The translations under genes and the position numbers were made by a program. Positions 26,676-35,099 of a stretch of DNA of 64,000 nucleotides are shown one piece after another; the stretch's first letter is position 1; the number at the start of each line of letters is the position of its first letter. The notes below the pieces were generated by a model. That model was not told the DNA's origin and did no database searches. It saw nothing but the letters and a program-made list of their open reading frames with translations. Source of the stretch: Streptomyces sp. NBC_01306 (lineage in GTDB: Bacteria; Actinomycetota; Actinomycetes; Streptomycetales; Streptomycetaceae); contig NZ_JAPEPC010000001.1 of NCBI RefSeq assembly GCF_026340465.1, positions 5,213,001 through 5,277,000 on the forward strand, read 5' to 3'.

Positions 26676-28025
26676 ATGGGACTGCATACCGCCGGTCCGG
26701 CCGCACTGGACAGATCTCCGGTCCCACCGCGGCCCGCCGCCTCCCGCCGTTACGCCTGGGTGATCTTCGCCCTGAGCTTCGGGCTGCTGCTGTCGGACTA
26801 CATGTCACGACAGGTGCTCAATGTGGTCTTCCCCGACCTCAAGGCCCAATGGCTGCTGTCCGACGGCCAGTTGGGCTCGCTCAGCGGCATCGTGGCCCTG
26901 ATGGTCGGAGTTCTCACCTTCCCGCTGTCGCTGCTGGCGGACCGCTGGGGACGCAGCCGGTGTCTGGTAGCAGCCGCGGCGGTGTGGAGCCTGGCGACCC
27001 TGGGCTGCGCGATCTCGGCGAGCTACGGGGAGATGTTCGTGGCGCGGTTCTTCGTCGGTGCCGGGGAAGCGGCGTACGGCAGTGTGGGTATCGCGTTGGT
27101 GCTGAGCATCTTCCCCGCGCGCCTGCGGGCCACGCTCTCCGGGGCGTTCATGGGGGGCGGGGCGTTCGGGACCGTCCTGGGTGTGTCGGTCGGCGGTGTG
27201 CTGGCCCAGCATCTCGGCTGGCGCTGGGCCTTCGCCGTGATGGGGCTCTTCGGGCTGGCCCTGGCGGCGGTCTACGCGTTCGTGGTCACCGAGAGGAGAC
27301 TCGCGGCGCAGGTGGCGATGGTCTCGGGCGCCGGCCGGGGAGGGGCCGACGAACGGGCGCCGTTGCGCACGATGCTGCCTCGGCTGTTCTCCTCGGTCTC
27401 GGTGGTCTGCGCCTACATCGGCAGCGGGCTGCAGATGTTCATCGCGATGGCCCTGCTCGCCTGGATGCCCACCTTCCTCAACCGCTCCTACGGTATGCCG
27501 TCCGCCAAGGCGGGCCTGGTGGCCGGGGCGTTCGCCCTGTTCACCGGTGTCGGCACGATCGTCGGCGGGATGGTGTCGGACAGGCTCAGCCGGACCGCGC
27601 CGATCCGGAAGTGGACGGTGTCGATCACCTGCAGTGTGGGCACCTTCGCCCTGCTGCTGTGCGGATTCGGCCTGCACGCCGGGCCGCTGCAACTCACCCT
27701 GGTCGCGGCCGGAGCCCTGCTGTCCAACGCCACTGCCGGGCCGGCCGCCGCCATGGTGGCCAATCTGACCCCGGCCGCCGTCGCCGCCACCGCCATGGCC
27801 ACGCTCACCCTGGCCAACAGCCTGCTCGGCCTGGCCCCCGGCCCGACAGTGACCGGCATGCTCGCCGACCACGTCGGCCTGCTCGGCGCGCTGCGCCTCA
27901 TCCCGCTGGTCGCGGTAGTGGCGTGCGCCGCCTTCGCGATCGGCCGACACTACTACCCACGAGACCTGCGCCGCCTGGGTTTGCTGCCCGAGGCCGCGCC
28001 GGCAGGACTGGAGTCCCAGCCATGA
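26676..28025 (+). CDS. MFS transporter, probable organic-anion importer
   Basis: This is a 449-residue, 12-span major facilitator. It begins YAWVIFALSFGLLLSDYMSRQVLNVVFPDLK and has the loop motif SLLADRWGRSR and GAGEAAYGSVGIALVLSIFPARLRA, a pattern typical of anion:cation symporters and spinster-like carriers that take up organic acids. AAAGGAG precedes the ATG. Its stop overlaps the hydrolase start (ATGA). As the only transporter in the unit it probably imports the catabolic substrate. Confidence 0.88.
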   Translation: MGLHTAGPAALDRSPVPPRPAASRRYAWVIFALSFGLLLSDYMSRQVLNVVFPDLKAQWLLSDGQLGSLSGIVALMVGVLTFPLSLLADRWGRSRCLVAAAAVWSLATLGCAISASYGEMFVARFFVGAGEAAYGSVGIALVLSIFPARLRATLSGAFMGGGAFGTVLGVSVGGVLAQHLGWRWAFAVMGLFGLALAAVYAFVVTERRLAAQVAMVSGAGRGGADERAPLRTMLPRLFSSVSVVCAYIGSGLQMFIAMALLAWMPTFLNRSYGMPSAKAGLVAGAFALFTGVGTIVGGMVSDRLSRTAPIRKWTVSITCSVGTFALLLCGFGLHAGPLQLTLVAAGALLSNATAGPAAAMVANLTPAAVAATAMATLTLANSLLGLAPGPTVTGMLADHVGLLGALRLIPLVAVVACAAFAIGRHYYPRDLRRLGLLPEAAPAGLESQP

Positions 28026-28597
28026 GCACCGTCGCACCGCCACCGGCCGTCCTGATCGTTCCCGGTCTGCGTGACCACGTACCGGAGCACTGGCAGACCG
28101 TCCTCGGCAACAAGCTGCCCGGCGCCCGTACCGTCGCACCGGTGACGACCGACCGGCTCAGCTGCGACGTGCAGGTCGCAGCCCTGGACGAGGCGCTGTC
28201 CGAGATCTCGGGTCCGGTCGTCCTGGTCGCGCACAGCGTCGGGGTGATCACGGTCGCGCACTGGGCGCAGCGCCACACGCGCCCGATCCAGGGTGCTCTG
28301 CTGGCCACCCCGCCGGATCTCGAAACACCCATGCCCGAAGGACATCCCAGCCGCGACGACCTGGGCGCCAACGGCTGGCTGCCGGTGCCGCGCGCCCCGC
28401 TGCCCTTCCCGAGCATCGTCGCGGCCAGCACCGACGACCCCCTGGCCGGCTTCGCACCGGTCGCCGCGCTCGCCCGGGCGTGGGGGAGCCGGCTGGTCGA
28501 CCTCGGGCCGGTCGGACACCTCAACCCGGCGGCCGGGTACGGCGAGTGGCCCCAGGCCGAGCAGTACGTCCGCGAGCTCAGCGGGGAGGGCCGATGA
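28022..28597 (+). CDS. RBBP9/YdeN family alpha/beta hydrolase
   Basis: This is a 191-residue small serine hydrolase of the RBBP9/YdeN group. It has VLIVPGLRDHVPEHWQTVL, the nucleophile motif VAHSVGV, an Asp in AASTDDPLAGF and a His in GPVGHLNPAAGYGEWP, so the triad looks complete. It overlaps its neighbours by ATGA on both sides, showing tight translational coupling. Within the cluster it could cleave an ester or thioester intermediate; nothing in the sequence fixes this. Confidence 0.85.
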   Translation: MSTVAPPPAVLIVPGLRDHVPEHWQTVLGNKLPGARTVAPVTTDRLSCDVQVAALDEALSEISGPVVLVAHSVGVITVAHWAQRHTRPIQGALLATPPDLETPMPEGHPSRDDLGANGWLPVPRAPLPFPSIVAASTDDPLAGFAPVAALARAWGSRLVDLGPVGHLNPAAGYGEWPQAEQYVRELSGEGR

Positions 28598-30576
28598 GCA
28601 CCGCCACCGACGTGTTGTGGTCCCCCGGTCCCAGCCAGACCGAGGGCTCCAACGTCGCCGCCTTCCTGCGCTGGCTGGACCGGACCAGAGGTCTGTCCTT
28701 CCCCGGCTACCCGGAGCTGTGGGAGTGGAGCACCACCGATCTGCCCGGATTCTGGTCCGCGGTCTGGGAGTTCTACGGGCTGGACGCCGTGACCGGCTAC
28801 GACGAGGTGCTCGGCGACCCGTCGATGCCCGGGGCCACCTGGTTCCGCGGAGCACGCCTCAACTTCGCCGAACGCTGCTTCGCACAGGCCACCGACGCAC
28901 GCCCCGCCCTGATCAGCGTGTCGGAGGGCGGGACGTCGGCCGAGACCTCCTGGGAGCAACTGCGCCACGAGACGGCGGCCCTCGCCGCAGCCCTCAAGGA
29001 CATGGGGGTGCGCCCCGGAGACCGGGTGGCCGGCTATCTGCCGAACACGTCGCACGCCGTGGTCGCTCTGCTGGCCACCGCCGCCATCGGCGCGGTGTGG
29101 ACGGTGTGTTCGCCGGACTTCGGCACACCGAGCGTGCTCGCCCGCCTGCGCCAGGCGCGCCCGACGGTGCTGCTGGCGGCGGACGGCTACCACCACGGCG
29201 GGAAGGAGTTCGACCGCCGTGCGGCGGTCTCCGAGATCGTGGACGGGCTGCCCACCCTCCGGCACCTGGTGGCGGTCGGCCACCTCCATCCGTCATCGGC
29301 CGCAGCGCCGTGGTCGCAGCGGCCCGAGGTGACACAGCACGTCTGGCCCGAGCTGCTCGCACGGCCGGGAGCCCAACTCGACTTCGCCGACGTCCCGTTC
29401 GACCATCCGCTGTGGATCCTGTGGTCCTCGGGCACCACGGGTGTGCCGAAGGGCATCGTGCAGGGGCACGGCGGCATCGTCGTCGAACTGCTCAAGGCCC
29501 TCGGCCTGGGCTCCGACCTGCGCGCCGACGACCGCTACTTCTTCCACACCTCCACCAGCTGGATGGTCTGGAACCTCATGGTCGCCGGCCTGCTGCACGG
29601 GTCCACCATCGTGCTGTACGACGGCAGCCCCGGCTACCCGGACATCAACGGGGTCTGGCGGGTCGCCGAGCAGACCGGCGCGACGATGGTCGGAGTCGGC
29701 GCGGCCTATCTGGCTGCCGCGGAGGCGGCGGGAGCGCATCCGGCGGCGGAGACCGACCTCAGCGCCGTGCGCTCGGTCCTGCAGACCGGCTCGGCGCTGC
29801 CGGTCAGCACCTGGCACTGGGCCGCCGAGCGCCTCGTCCCCGGCGCCTGGGTGCAGTCGATCTGCGGCGGGACCGACATCTGCTCGGTGCTCGCCGGCGG
29901 CAGCCCGCTGCTGCCGGTGCGCGCCGGACGTATCCAGTGCCCCGCGCTCGGGGTCGCGCTCGCCTCCTGGGACCCGGCAGGACAGCCGCTCGTCGGAGAA
30001 CAGGGCGAGCTGGTGGTCACCGCCCCGCTGCCGTCCATGCCTCTGCACTTCGTGGACGACCCCGGCGGGGAGCGCTACCGCGCCAGTTACTTCGACGTGT
30101 ATCCGGGGGTGTGGCGGCACGGGGACTGGGCCATCCTCGACTCCGACCTCACGGTGGTGGTGGCCGGCCGGTCGGACTCGACGCTCAACCGGATGGGTGT
30201 GCGGATGGGTTCGGGCGATATCTACGAGGTCGTCGAACCGCTGCCGCAGATCGCCGACAGTCTTGTCGTCGGCGCCGAGCTGTCCGACGGGCGGTACAGC
30301 ATGCCGCTGTTCGTCGTCCTCGCCGACGGCGCCCGGCTCGACGACGCGCTGCGGAAGGAGATCACCACCGCGATCCGCAGCCGGCTGTCGCCGCGTCATG
30401 TACCGGACCGGATCGAGCAGGTGGCGGCGGTGCCGCGCACCCTGACCGGCAAGAAGCTGGAGGTCCCGGTGAAGCGCATCCTCCAGGGCGCCCGCGTCTG
30501 CGATGTGTCCGCGGAAGGCGCCGTCGCCCACCCCGAAATGCTGGAGTGGTTCGCGGAGTTCGCCGCCCAGCTCTGA
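28594..30576 (+). CDS. Acetoacetyl-CoA synthetase
   Basis: The 660-residue ANL-family enzyme has the acetoacetyl-CoA synthetase architecture: N-terminal LWEWSTTDLPGFWSAVWEFYG and WFRGARLNFAE, P-loop LWSSGTTGVPKGIVQGHGG at about 275–293, TSTSWMVWN, SICGGTDICS, GRSDSTLNRMGVRMGSGDIYE at about 525–545 and the catalytic Lys in LTGKKLEVPVK at about 617. It forms acetoacetyl-CoA from acetoacetate, ATP and CoA. In this unit it would recover the acetoacetate released by BKACE, feeding thiolase. Its ATG overlaps the hydrolase stop. The symbol acsA is not used because it is shared with acetyl-CoA synthetase. Confidence 0.9.
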   Translation: MSTATDVLWSPGPSQTEGSNVAAFLRWLDRTRGLSFPGYPELWEWSTTDLPGFWSAVWEFYGLDAVTGYDEVLGDPSMPGATWFRGARLNFAERCFAQATDARPALISVSEGGTSAETSWEQLRHETAALAAALKDMGVRPGDRVAGYLPNTSHAVVALLATAAIGAVWTVCSPDFGTPSVLARLRQARPTVLLAADGYHHGGKEFDRRAAVSEIVDGLPTLRHLVAVGHLHPSSAAAPWSQRPEVTQHVWPELLARPGAQLDFADVPFDHPLWILWSSGTTGVPKGIVQGHGGIVVELLKALGLGSDLRADDRYFFHTSTSWMVWNLMVAGLLHGSTIVLYDGSPGYPDINGVWRVAEQTGATMVGVGAAYLAAAEAAGAHPAAETDLSAVRSVLQTGSALPVSTWHWAAERLVPGAWVQSICGGTDICSVLAGGSPLLPVRAGRIQCPALGVALASWDPAGQPLVGEQGELVVTAPLPSMPLHFVDDPGGERYRASYFDVYPGVWRHGDWAILDSDLTVVVAGRSDSTLNRMGVRMGSGDIYEVVEPLPQIADSLVVGAELSDGRYSMPLFVVLADGARLDDALRKEITTAIRSRLSPRHVPDRIEQVAAVPRTLTGKKLEVPVKRILQGARVCDVSAEGAVAHPEMLEWFAEFAAQL

Positions 30577-30594
30577 GGGCCGCCGGTGAGGGTG

Positions 30595-31188
30595 TCAGCG
30601 GGCCCGGAGGCCGCCCAGCAGCAGATTCTGGACGGCGGTGAAGTCACCGTCGATGCCTGGGCGGCTCCACTCCGCCGCGTACACCGGGTCATGGAAGCGG
30701 CCGGTCGCATCGAAGACCGCGCGGGCCGTCGTCGGGAAGTCCACCTCGACCGGGGCGAACTCGCCCTGGGCGCAGCCGTCCTCGATGATCCGGGCGAGCT
30801 GCCCGACGAGCGCCCCGATATGGCTCTCCACCACTCCGCTGCTCTCCCCGGTCAGTACCCCGAAGGTGGCGAACAGCTCGGGGTCGCCGCCCGCCTTGCG
30901 GCGCTTGGCCGCGAAGAGGGCCGTGAGCCAGTTCGTCAGCCGGGCGGTCGCGGAGCCTTCCCGGTCGTCGGCGAACCGGGCCAGCTCGGCCTCCGACCTG
31001 TGCAGCCAGCGCTCGGTGACAGCCTCGCGCAGTGCCGCCTTGGTGCGGAAGTGGCGGTAGACGCTGCCGTGGCTGACCCCGAGCACCCGTGCCACGTCGA
31101 CCACCGTGGCCTTGGCCGGGCCGTAGCGGCGCAGCACGTCCTCGGTCGCCTCAAGAATGCGCTCGGGTGTCAGGGCTTCGGGCGTCAT
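30595..31188 (-). CDS. TetR family regulator
   Basis: The 197-residue protein has an N-terminal TetR helix-turn-helix (LTPERILEATEDVLRRYGPAKATVVDVARVLGVSHGSVYRHFRTKAALREAV, residues about 6–56) and a ligand-binding helical C-terminus. It ends 19 bases from the acetoacetyl-CoA synthetase gene on the opposite strand and lies downstream of an aldo/keto reductase on the same strand. TetR–reductase pairs are common, so control of that gene through the long inverted repeat at 32360–32427 is plausible but unproven. Confidence 0.87.
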   Translation of the reverse strand: MTPEALTPERILEATEDVLRRYGPAKATVVDVARVLGVSHGSVYRHFRTKAALREAVTERWLHRSEAELARFADDREGSATARLTNWLTALFAAKRRKAGGDPELFATFGVLTGESSGVVESHIGALVGQLARIIEDGCAQGEFAPVEVDFPTTARAVFDATGRFHDPVYAAEWSRPGIDGDFTAVQNLLLGGLRAR

Positions 31189-31295
31189 CGCGTCTGCGCT
31201 GCCTTTCGGTGCCGCGCTGTCTTCCGGAGGACGCGCTGCCGTGCGGGGAGTGGGGGCCGGGGCGGGGGTGGAGCGCTACCGACCGTACCGGGGAC

Positions 31296-32315
31296 TCAGC
31301 GCTCGCTGTCCAGGTGGGCCATCTGGGCGGCCGGGTAGCGGTCGCCCGCCGCGGATCCGGCCGGGACGGCCTCCTCGATGGCGGCGATGTCCGCGGCGTC
31401 GAGCGTGACATCGAGGGAACCCAGGGCCTCGGTCAGCCGGTCGCGGGTCCGGGCGCCGATCAGCGGGACGATGTCCTCGCCGCGTGCCGAGACCCAGGCG
31501 ATGGCGGTCTGCGCGACGGAAACGCCCTTCTGGTCGGCGATCTTCCGCAACGCGTCGACCAGACCGAGGTTGTGCCGGAGGTTCTCGCCCTGGAAGCGGG
31601 GGCTCATGCTCCGGAAGTCTCCGGGTGCCAGCTCGCGGTCATGGGTGAAGTGGCCGCTGATCAGACCGCGGGAGAGCACCCCGTACGCGGTGATGCCGAT
31701 GCCCAGCTCACGGGTGGTGGGCAGGATCTCCGCCTCGATGCCCCGGGAGATCAGTGAGTACTCGATCTGGAGATCCGTGATCGGCGCGGTGGCGGCGGCC
31801 CTGCGGATGGTGTCGGCGCCCACTTCGGAGAGGCCCACATACCGCACATGGCCCGCTTCGATCAGCTCGGCGATGGCGCCGACGGTCTCCTCGATCGGCA
31901 CGTCCGGGTCGACGCGGGCGATCCGGTAGATGTCGATGTGGTCGGTGCCGAGCCGCTGGAGCGAGTACGCGGCGAAGTTCTTGACGGCGTTCGGGCGGCC
32001 GTCGTAGCCGGTGAAGCCCCCTTCGACGGTCCGCAGAGCGCCGAACTTGACGCTGGTGAGGGCCTGTTCGCGGTGGGCGGTGGGGGCGCTGCGCAGGGCT
32101 TCGCCGATCAGCAGTTCGTTGTGGCCCATGCCGTAGAAGTCGCCGGTGTCGAGCAGGGTGACCCCGGCGTCGAGGGCGGCGTGGATGGTCGCGATCGACT
32201 CGGCGCGGTCGGCGGTGCCGTACAGCGCGGACATGCCCATGCAGCCGAGGCCGAGGACGGAGGTCAGCGGTCCTGCGGTGCCCAGGGTGCGGGCGGGGAC
32301 GGGAGTGGTGGCCAT
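31296..32315 (-). CDS. Aldo/keto reductase
   Basis: The 339-residue NADPH-dependent (beta/alpha)8 reductase has LGLGCMGMSALYG, the catalytic Asp/Tyr motif LLDTGDFYGMGHNE, the catalytic Lys in SVKFG and a cofactor loop IVPLIGARTRDRLTEALGSLDV. At the place where many members have an HRVDP-type histidine, this protein reads IYRIARVDPD, so the histidine is replaced by Ala; a subgroup of actinobacterial members seems to share this. A good AAGGAG precedes the ATG. The physiological substrate is unknown. Confidence 0.88.
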   Translation of the reverse strand: MATTPVPARTLGTAGPLTSVLGLGCMGMSALYGTADRAESIATIHAALDAGVTLLDTGDFYGMGHNELLIGEALRSAPTAHREQALTSVKFGALRTVEGGFTGYDGRPNAVKNFAAYSLQRLGTDHIDIYRIARVDPDVPIEETVGAIAELIEAGHVRYVGLSEVGADTIRRAAATAPITDLQIEYSLISRGIEAEILPTTRELGIGITAYGVLSRGLISGHFTHDRELAPGDFRSMSPRFQGENLRHNLGLVDALRKIADQKGVSVAQTAIAWVSARGEDIVPLIGARTRDRLTEALGSLDVTLDAADIAAIEEAVPAGSAAGDRYPAAQMAHLDSER

Positions 32316-32359
32316 GAGGGTGCTCCTTCGCCGGAACAGAAGCTGACAGAAGTTCGGTG

Positions 32360-32427
32360 CACGGCGACTATGGCATGACGACTGACAGTTTTCAACATCT
32401 GTCAGTCGTCATGCCATAGTCGCCGTG
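32360..32427 (-). promoter_or_regulatory. 29-bp perfect inverted repeat containing the aldo/keto reductase promoter
   Basis: Arms 32360–32388 and 32399–32427 are exact reverse complements around a 10-base centre. On the minus strand TTGAAA (32390–32395) and CATAGT (32367–32372), with a 17-base spacer, make a reasonable -35/-10 pair leading to the reductase at 32315. CTGACAG/CTGTCAG at the inner ends gives an operator-like palindrome over the -35. A third CTGACAG lies at 32343–32349. Confidence 0.7.
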
Positions 32428-32502
32428 TCAGGGTCGCCCTGTCATGGCCGGGGGGATGTCATGGCCCGGGGAGTCCGGGGAAGCGCGACGGCAGCTGCGG
32501 CG

Positions 32503-32958
32503 CTACGCGGGTGAGCCCGAGGTGAACCGGCGTACGAGCGGGGAGAGCACGAGCACGGACTTGGTGCGTTCGACGAACGGCTCGCCCGCGATGCGCTCCA
32601 GTACCCGCTCGAAGTGGCGTACGTCCTCGGCGTAGATCTGGATGACCGCGTCCGCGTCACCGGTGACGGTCGATGCGGACGCCACCTCCGGGTACCGCGC
32701 CATACCGCGCCGGATGTCCTCAGGGGAGGTGTTGTGCCGGCAGTGGATCTCGACGAACGCCTCCGTCTCCCAGCCCAGCGCCGCGGGGTCCACCCGCACG
32801 GTGAAGCCGGTGATGGCGCCGGATGCGAGCAGCCGGTCGACTCTGCGTTTGACGGCGGGCGCGGACAGGCCGACCCGGGTGCCGATGTCGGCGTAGGAGC
32901 GGCGGGCGTCCTCCGCGAGGGCGTGGACGATGCGTTCGTCAAGATCGTTCAGTCGCAA
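32503..32958 (-). CDS. Lrp/AsnC family regulator
   Basis: The 151-residue protein has an N-terminal AsnC helix-turn-helix (LNDLDERIVHALAEDARRSYADIGTRVGLSAPAVKRRVDRLLASGAI) and a RAM ligand domain with VTGDADAVIQIYA. The start is TTG with no clear ribosome binding site, 10 bases after the permease stop, so translation probably relies on coupling. Lrp proteins usually sense amino acids and control their transport or breakdown, which fits co-transcription with the permease. It may regulate the permease gene itself. Confidence 0.88.
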   Translation of the reverse strand: MRLNDLDERIVHALAEDARRSYADIGTRVGLSAPAVKRRVDRLLASGAITGFTVRVDPAALGWETEAFVEIHCRHNTSPEDIRRGMARYPEVASASTVTGDADAVIQIYAEDVRHFERVLERIAGEPFVERTKSVLVLSPLVRRFTSGSPA

Positions 32959-32968
32959 GGCGGGTGGA

Positions 32969-34471
32969 TCACACTTCTTCTCGGGCGGTCACTTCTTCGC
33001 GGGCGAGCTGGGAGCGGCGCATCCCGTAGCCGAAGTACAGCACGAGCCCGGCGGCCATCCAGATACCGAACCACACCCACGTACTGGCGCCGAGGCTGGT
33101 CATCATCCACAGACACAGCGCGAAACCGATGGCAGGCGTCACCGGCGAGAACGCCACCCGGAAGTTCCGCGGCATGTCGGGCCTGGTCCGGCGGAGCACG
33201 ATGACAGCCACGTTCACCAGCGCGAACGCGAAGAGCGTCCCGATGCTGGTGGCGTTGGCCAGCTCGCCGAGCGGGACGACCGCCGCGAGGATGCCGCAGA
33301 ACAGCGAGACGATCACCGTGTTGGCGACGGGGGCGCCGGTCCGCGGGCCGACCTTGGCGAACACCTTGGGCACCAGGCCGTCGCGGGCCATGGAGAACAG
33401 GATGCGGGTCTGCCCGTAGAGCACGGTCAGCACCACGCTGGCGATGGCGATGACCGCCCCGGCGGCGAGGAGTACGGCCCAGAAGCTCTGGCCGGTGACG
33501 TCCCGCATGATCTGGGCGAGGGCGGCGTCAGCGTTGTGGAAGTGCTGCCACGGCATGGCACCGACGGCCATCAGGGCCACCAGGCAGTACAGCGCGGTGA
33601 CGATCAGCAGCGAGAGCATGATCGCGCGCGGCATGTCGCGCTTGGGGTTGCGGGCCTCCTCGCCGGCCGTGGAGGCGGCGTCGAAGCCGATGTACGAGAA
33701 GAAGAGGCTGGCGCCGGCCGCGCTGACACCGGTCATGCCGAGCGGCATGAAGGGCTTGTAGTTGCCCGCCTTGATGCCCGACGCGGCCACCACGCAGAAC
33801 AGGATCAGCGAGGCGATCTTCACGACCACCATGATCGTGTTGGCGCGGGCGCTCTCCTTGGCGCCGCCCAGCAGGAAGGCCATGGCCAGCAGGACGACGA
33901 GCAGTGCGGGGATGTTGACGATGCCGCCGTCCCCGGGCGGTGCGGACAGGGCGGTGGGGATCGTCACCCCGATCGTGCCGTCCAGGAACTCGTTGAGGTA
34001 CTGGCCCCAGCCGACGGCCACGGCCGCCACGGACACGCCGTACTCCAGCATCAGGCACCAGCCGCAGATCCAGGCGATGAACTCGCCCATCGTGGCGTAG
34101 GTGTACGAGTACGAGGAGCCGGCGACCGGGATGGTGCCCGCCAGTTCCGCGTACGAGAGCGCGGAGAAGAGGGCGGTGAGTCCGGCGATCACGAAGGAGA
34201 TCACGACGGCGGGCCCGGCCTTGGGGACCGCCTCGCCGAGTACCACGAAGATGCCGGTGCCGAGGGTGGCCCCGATGCTGATCATGGTCAGCTGCCACAT
34301 GCCCAGCGAGCGCCTGAGCTGCCCGCCCTCACCCTGCCCGCCCTCGGCGATCAGCCGCTCGACGGGCTTGCGGCGCATCAGCCCGGAGCCGATGCCACCA
34401 CCGCCGGACCTGGGACCGGGGCCCGGACCTGCCCGGTCCCGGGTGATCGGCGCTGCGTCAGGTCGTGCCAC
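32969..34471 (-). CDS. APC superfamily amino-acid permease
   Basis: The 500-residue transporter has about 12 spans and resembles the cationic amino acid transporter/YfnA group. It has LGMWQLTMISIGATLGTGIFVVLGEAVPKAGPAVVISFVIAGL at the start, SYAELAGTIPVAGSSYSYTYATMGEFIAWICGW, and FFSYIGFDAASTAGEEARNPKRDMPRAI. The N-terminal 50 residues are cytoplasmic, with a Pro/Gly-rich lead-in. The GTG start has AAGGAG upstream. It is followed by an Lrp regulator. Likely role is uptake of basic or other amino acids; specificity is not visible. Confidence 0.88.
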   Translation of the reverse strand: MARPDAAPITRDRAGPGPGPRSGGGGIGSGLMRRKPVERLIAEGGQGEGGQLRRSLGMWQLTMISIGATLGTGIFVVLGEAVPKAGPAVVISFVIAGLTALFSALSYAELAGTIPVAGSSYSYTYATMGEFIAWICGWCLMLEYGVSVAAVAVGWGQYLNEFLDGTIGVTIPTALSAPPGDGGIVNIPALLVVLLAMAFLLGGAKESARANTIMVVVKIASLILFCVVAASGIKAGNYKPFMPLGMTGVSAAGASLFFSYIGFDAASTAGEEARNPKRDMPRAIMLSLLIVTALYCLVALMAVGAMPWQHFHNADAALAQIMRDVTGQSFWAVLLAAGAVIAIASVVLTVLYGQTRILFSMARDGLVPKVFAKVGPRTGAPVANTVIVSLFCGILAAVVPLGELANATSIGTLFAFALVNVAVIVLRRTRPDMPRNFRVAFSPVTPAIGFALCLWMMTSLGASTWVWFGIWMAAGLVLYFGYGMRRSQLAREEVTAREEV

Positions 34472-34777
34472 GGTGAGGCTCCTTCATCGCTGCCTGCTCC
34501 GGAGGCGGGAACCCGCGCGGACGGCGCCGCCCACGGGTGCGCGTCCCGGCGCACAGCAGGAGGGGACCGCCGAGCCGGGGGTCTCCACCGCTCCACGTAC
34601 AGGGCAGAACACTACGAGGCGTGCGTAGTGGCCCGTAATGCAGGTTCCTTGTGCATCTGCGGCGATTCATTGCGCGCATCCCCGGGGAACGGTTGATCGT
34701 GTACGCCTCAGCCTGAGTTCGCCTCCGGCCGGAAAACCGGTGCACCCCCCTGGGGAGTGCCCGGTACTGTGACCGGC
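34472..34777. other. Intergenic region between permease and DUF6243 gene
   Basis: About 300 bases separate two divergent genes. I see no coding frame with support and no riboswitch I can name, although the half next to the permease is rich in GC stems. At the right end, TACTGT (34765–34770) lies 7 bases before the DUF6243 start and could be its -10. Confidence 0.5.
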
Positions 34778-34975
34778 ATGGCAAAGAGTCGCAACAACCT
34801 TCTTGGCGTCGGCGGGCAGCGCAAGAAGATGCCCCGCTCCGGGGCACAGAGCTCGGCCGCCGCAGGCGCCGAGGACCGCAGGTCAGCCGCTGACCAGAAG
34901 CAGGAACTGCTCCAGAAGATGCGCGAGCGGGCCGAGGGGGCCGGAGCTGCCGGAACCCCCGACGCCGAGAGCTGA
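34778..34975 (+). CDS. DUF6243 family small protein
   Basis: This is a 65-residue, strongly charged protein that begins MAKSRNNLLGVGGQRKKMPRS and continues with an Ala/Glu/Lys/Gln-rich helix (DQKQELLQKMRERAEGA). It matches the short DUF6243 family found across Streptomyces, whose function is unknown. There is no ribosome binding site, but a TACTGT hexamer ends 7 bases before the ATG, suggesting a leaderless message. The ATG was chosen over an upstream in-frame start because the conserved N-terminus begins there. Confidence 0.72.
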   Translation: MAKSRNNLLGVGGQRKKMPRSGAQSSAAAGAEDRRSAADQKQELLQKMRERAEGAGAAGTPDAES

Positions 34976-35032
34976 CCCACCGGGGCGCCACAGCGCGGTA
35001 CAACCCGGCAGGGCAACAACTCACAGCACAGC

Positions 35033-35072
35033 ACGGTGGGCCCGGATCGTCTCGACGACCCGGGCCCACCGT
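35033..35072. terminator. Hairpin between convergent genes
   Basis: ACGGTGGGCCCGG (35033–35045) pairs perfectly with CCGGGCCCACCGT (35060–35072). It lies after the DUF6243 gene and before the end of the convergent MFS gene at 35100, so it probably terminates both. Confidence 0.78.
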
Positions 35073-35099
35073 CATGTCCGCACCGGCCACACCCCCCGG

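Noticed and set aside
24726..26687. A 653-codon minus-strand open frame opposite the QOR and dioxygenase genes
   Set aside because: Both sense-strand genes have complete motifs, ribosome binding sites and normal lengths, so the antisense frame is compositional.
34472..34620. Possible riboswitch ahead of the amino-acid permease
   Set aside because: I compared it by eye with glycine and guanidine classes and could not place the conserved cores, so I only note GC-rich stems. A covariance-model search would settle it.
32930..34696. A 588-codon + strand frame opposite the permease
   Set aside because: It is His/Asp/Arg-rich and runs over the permease and its upstream region without any domain; typical antisense artefact.
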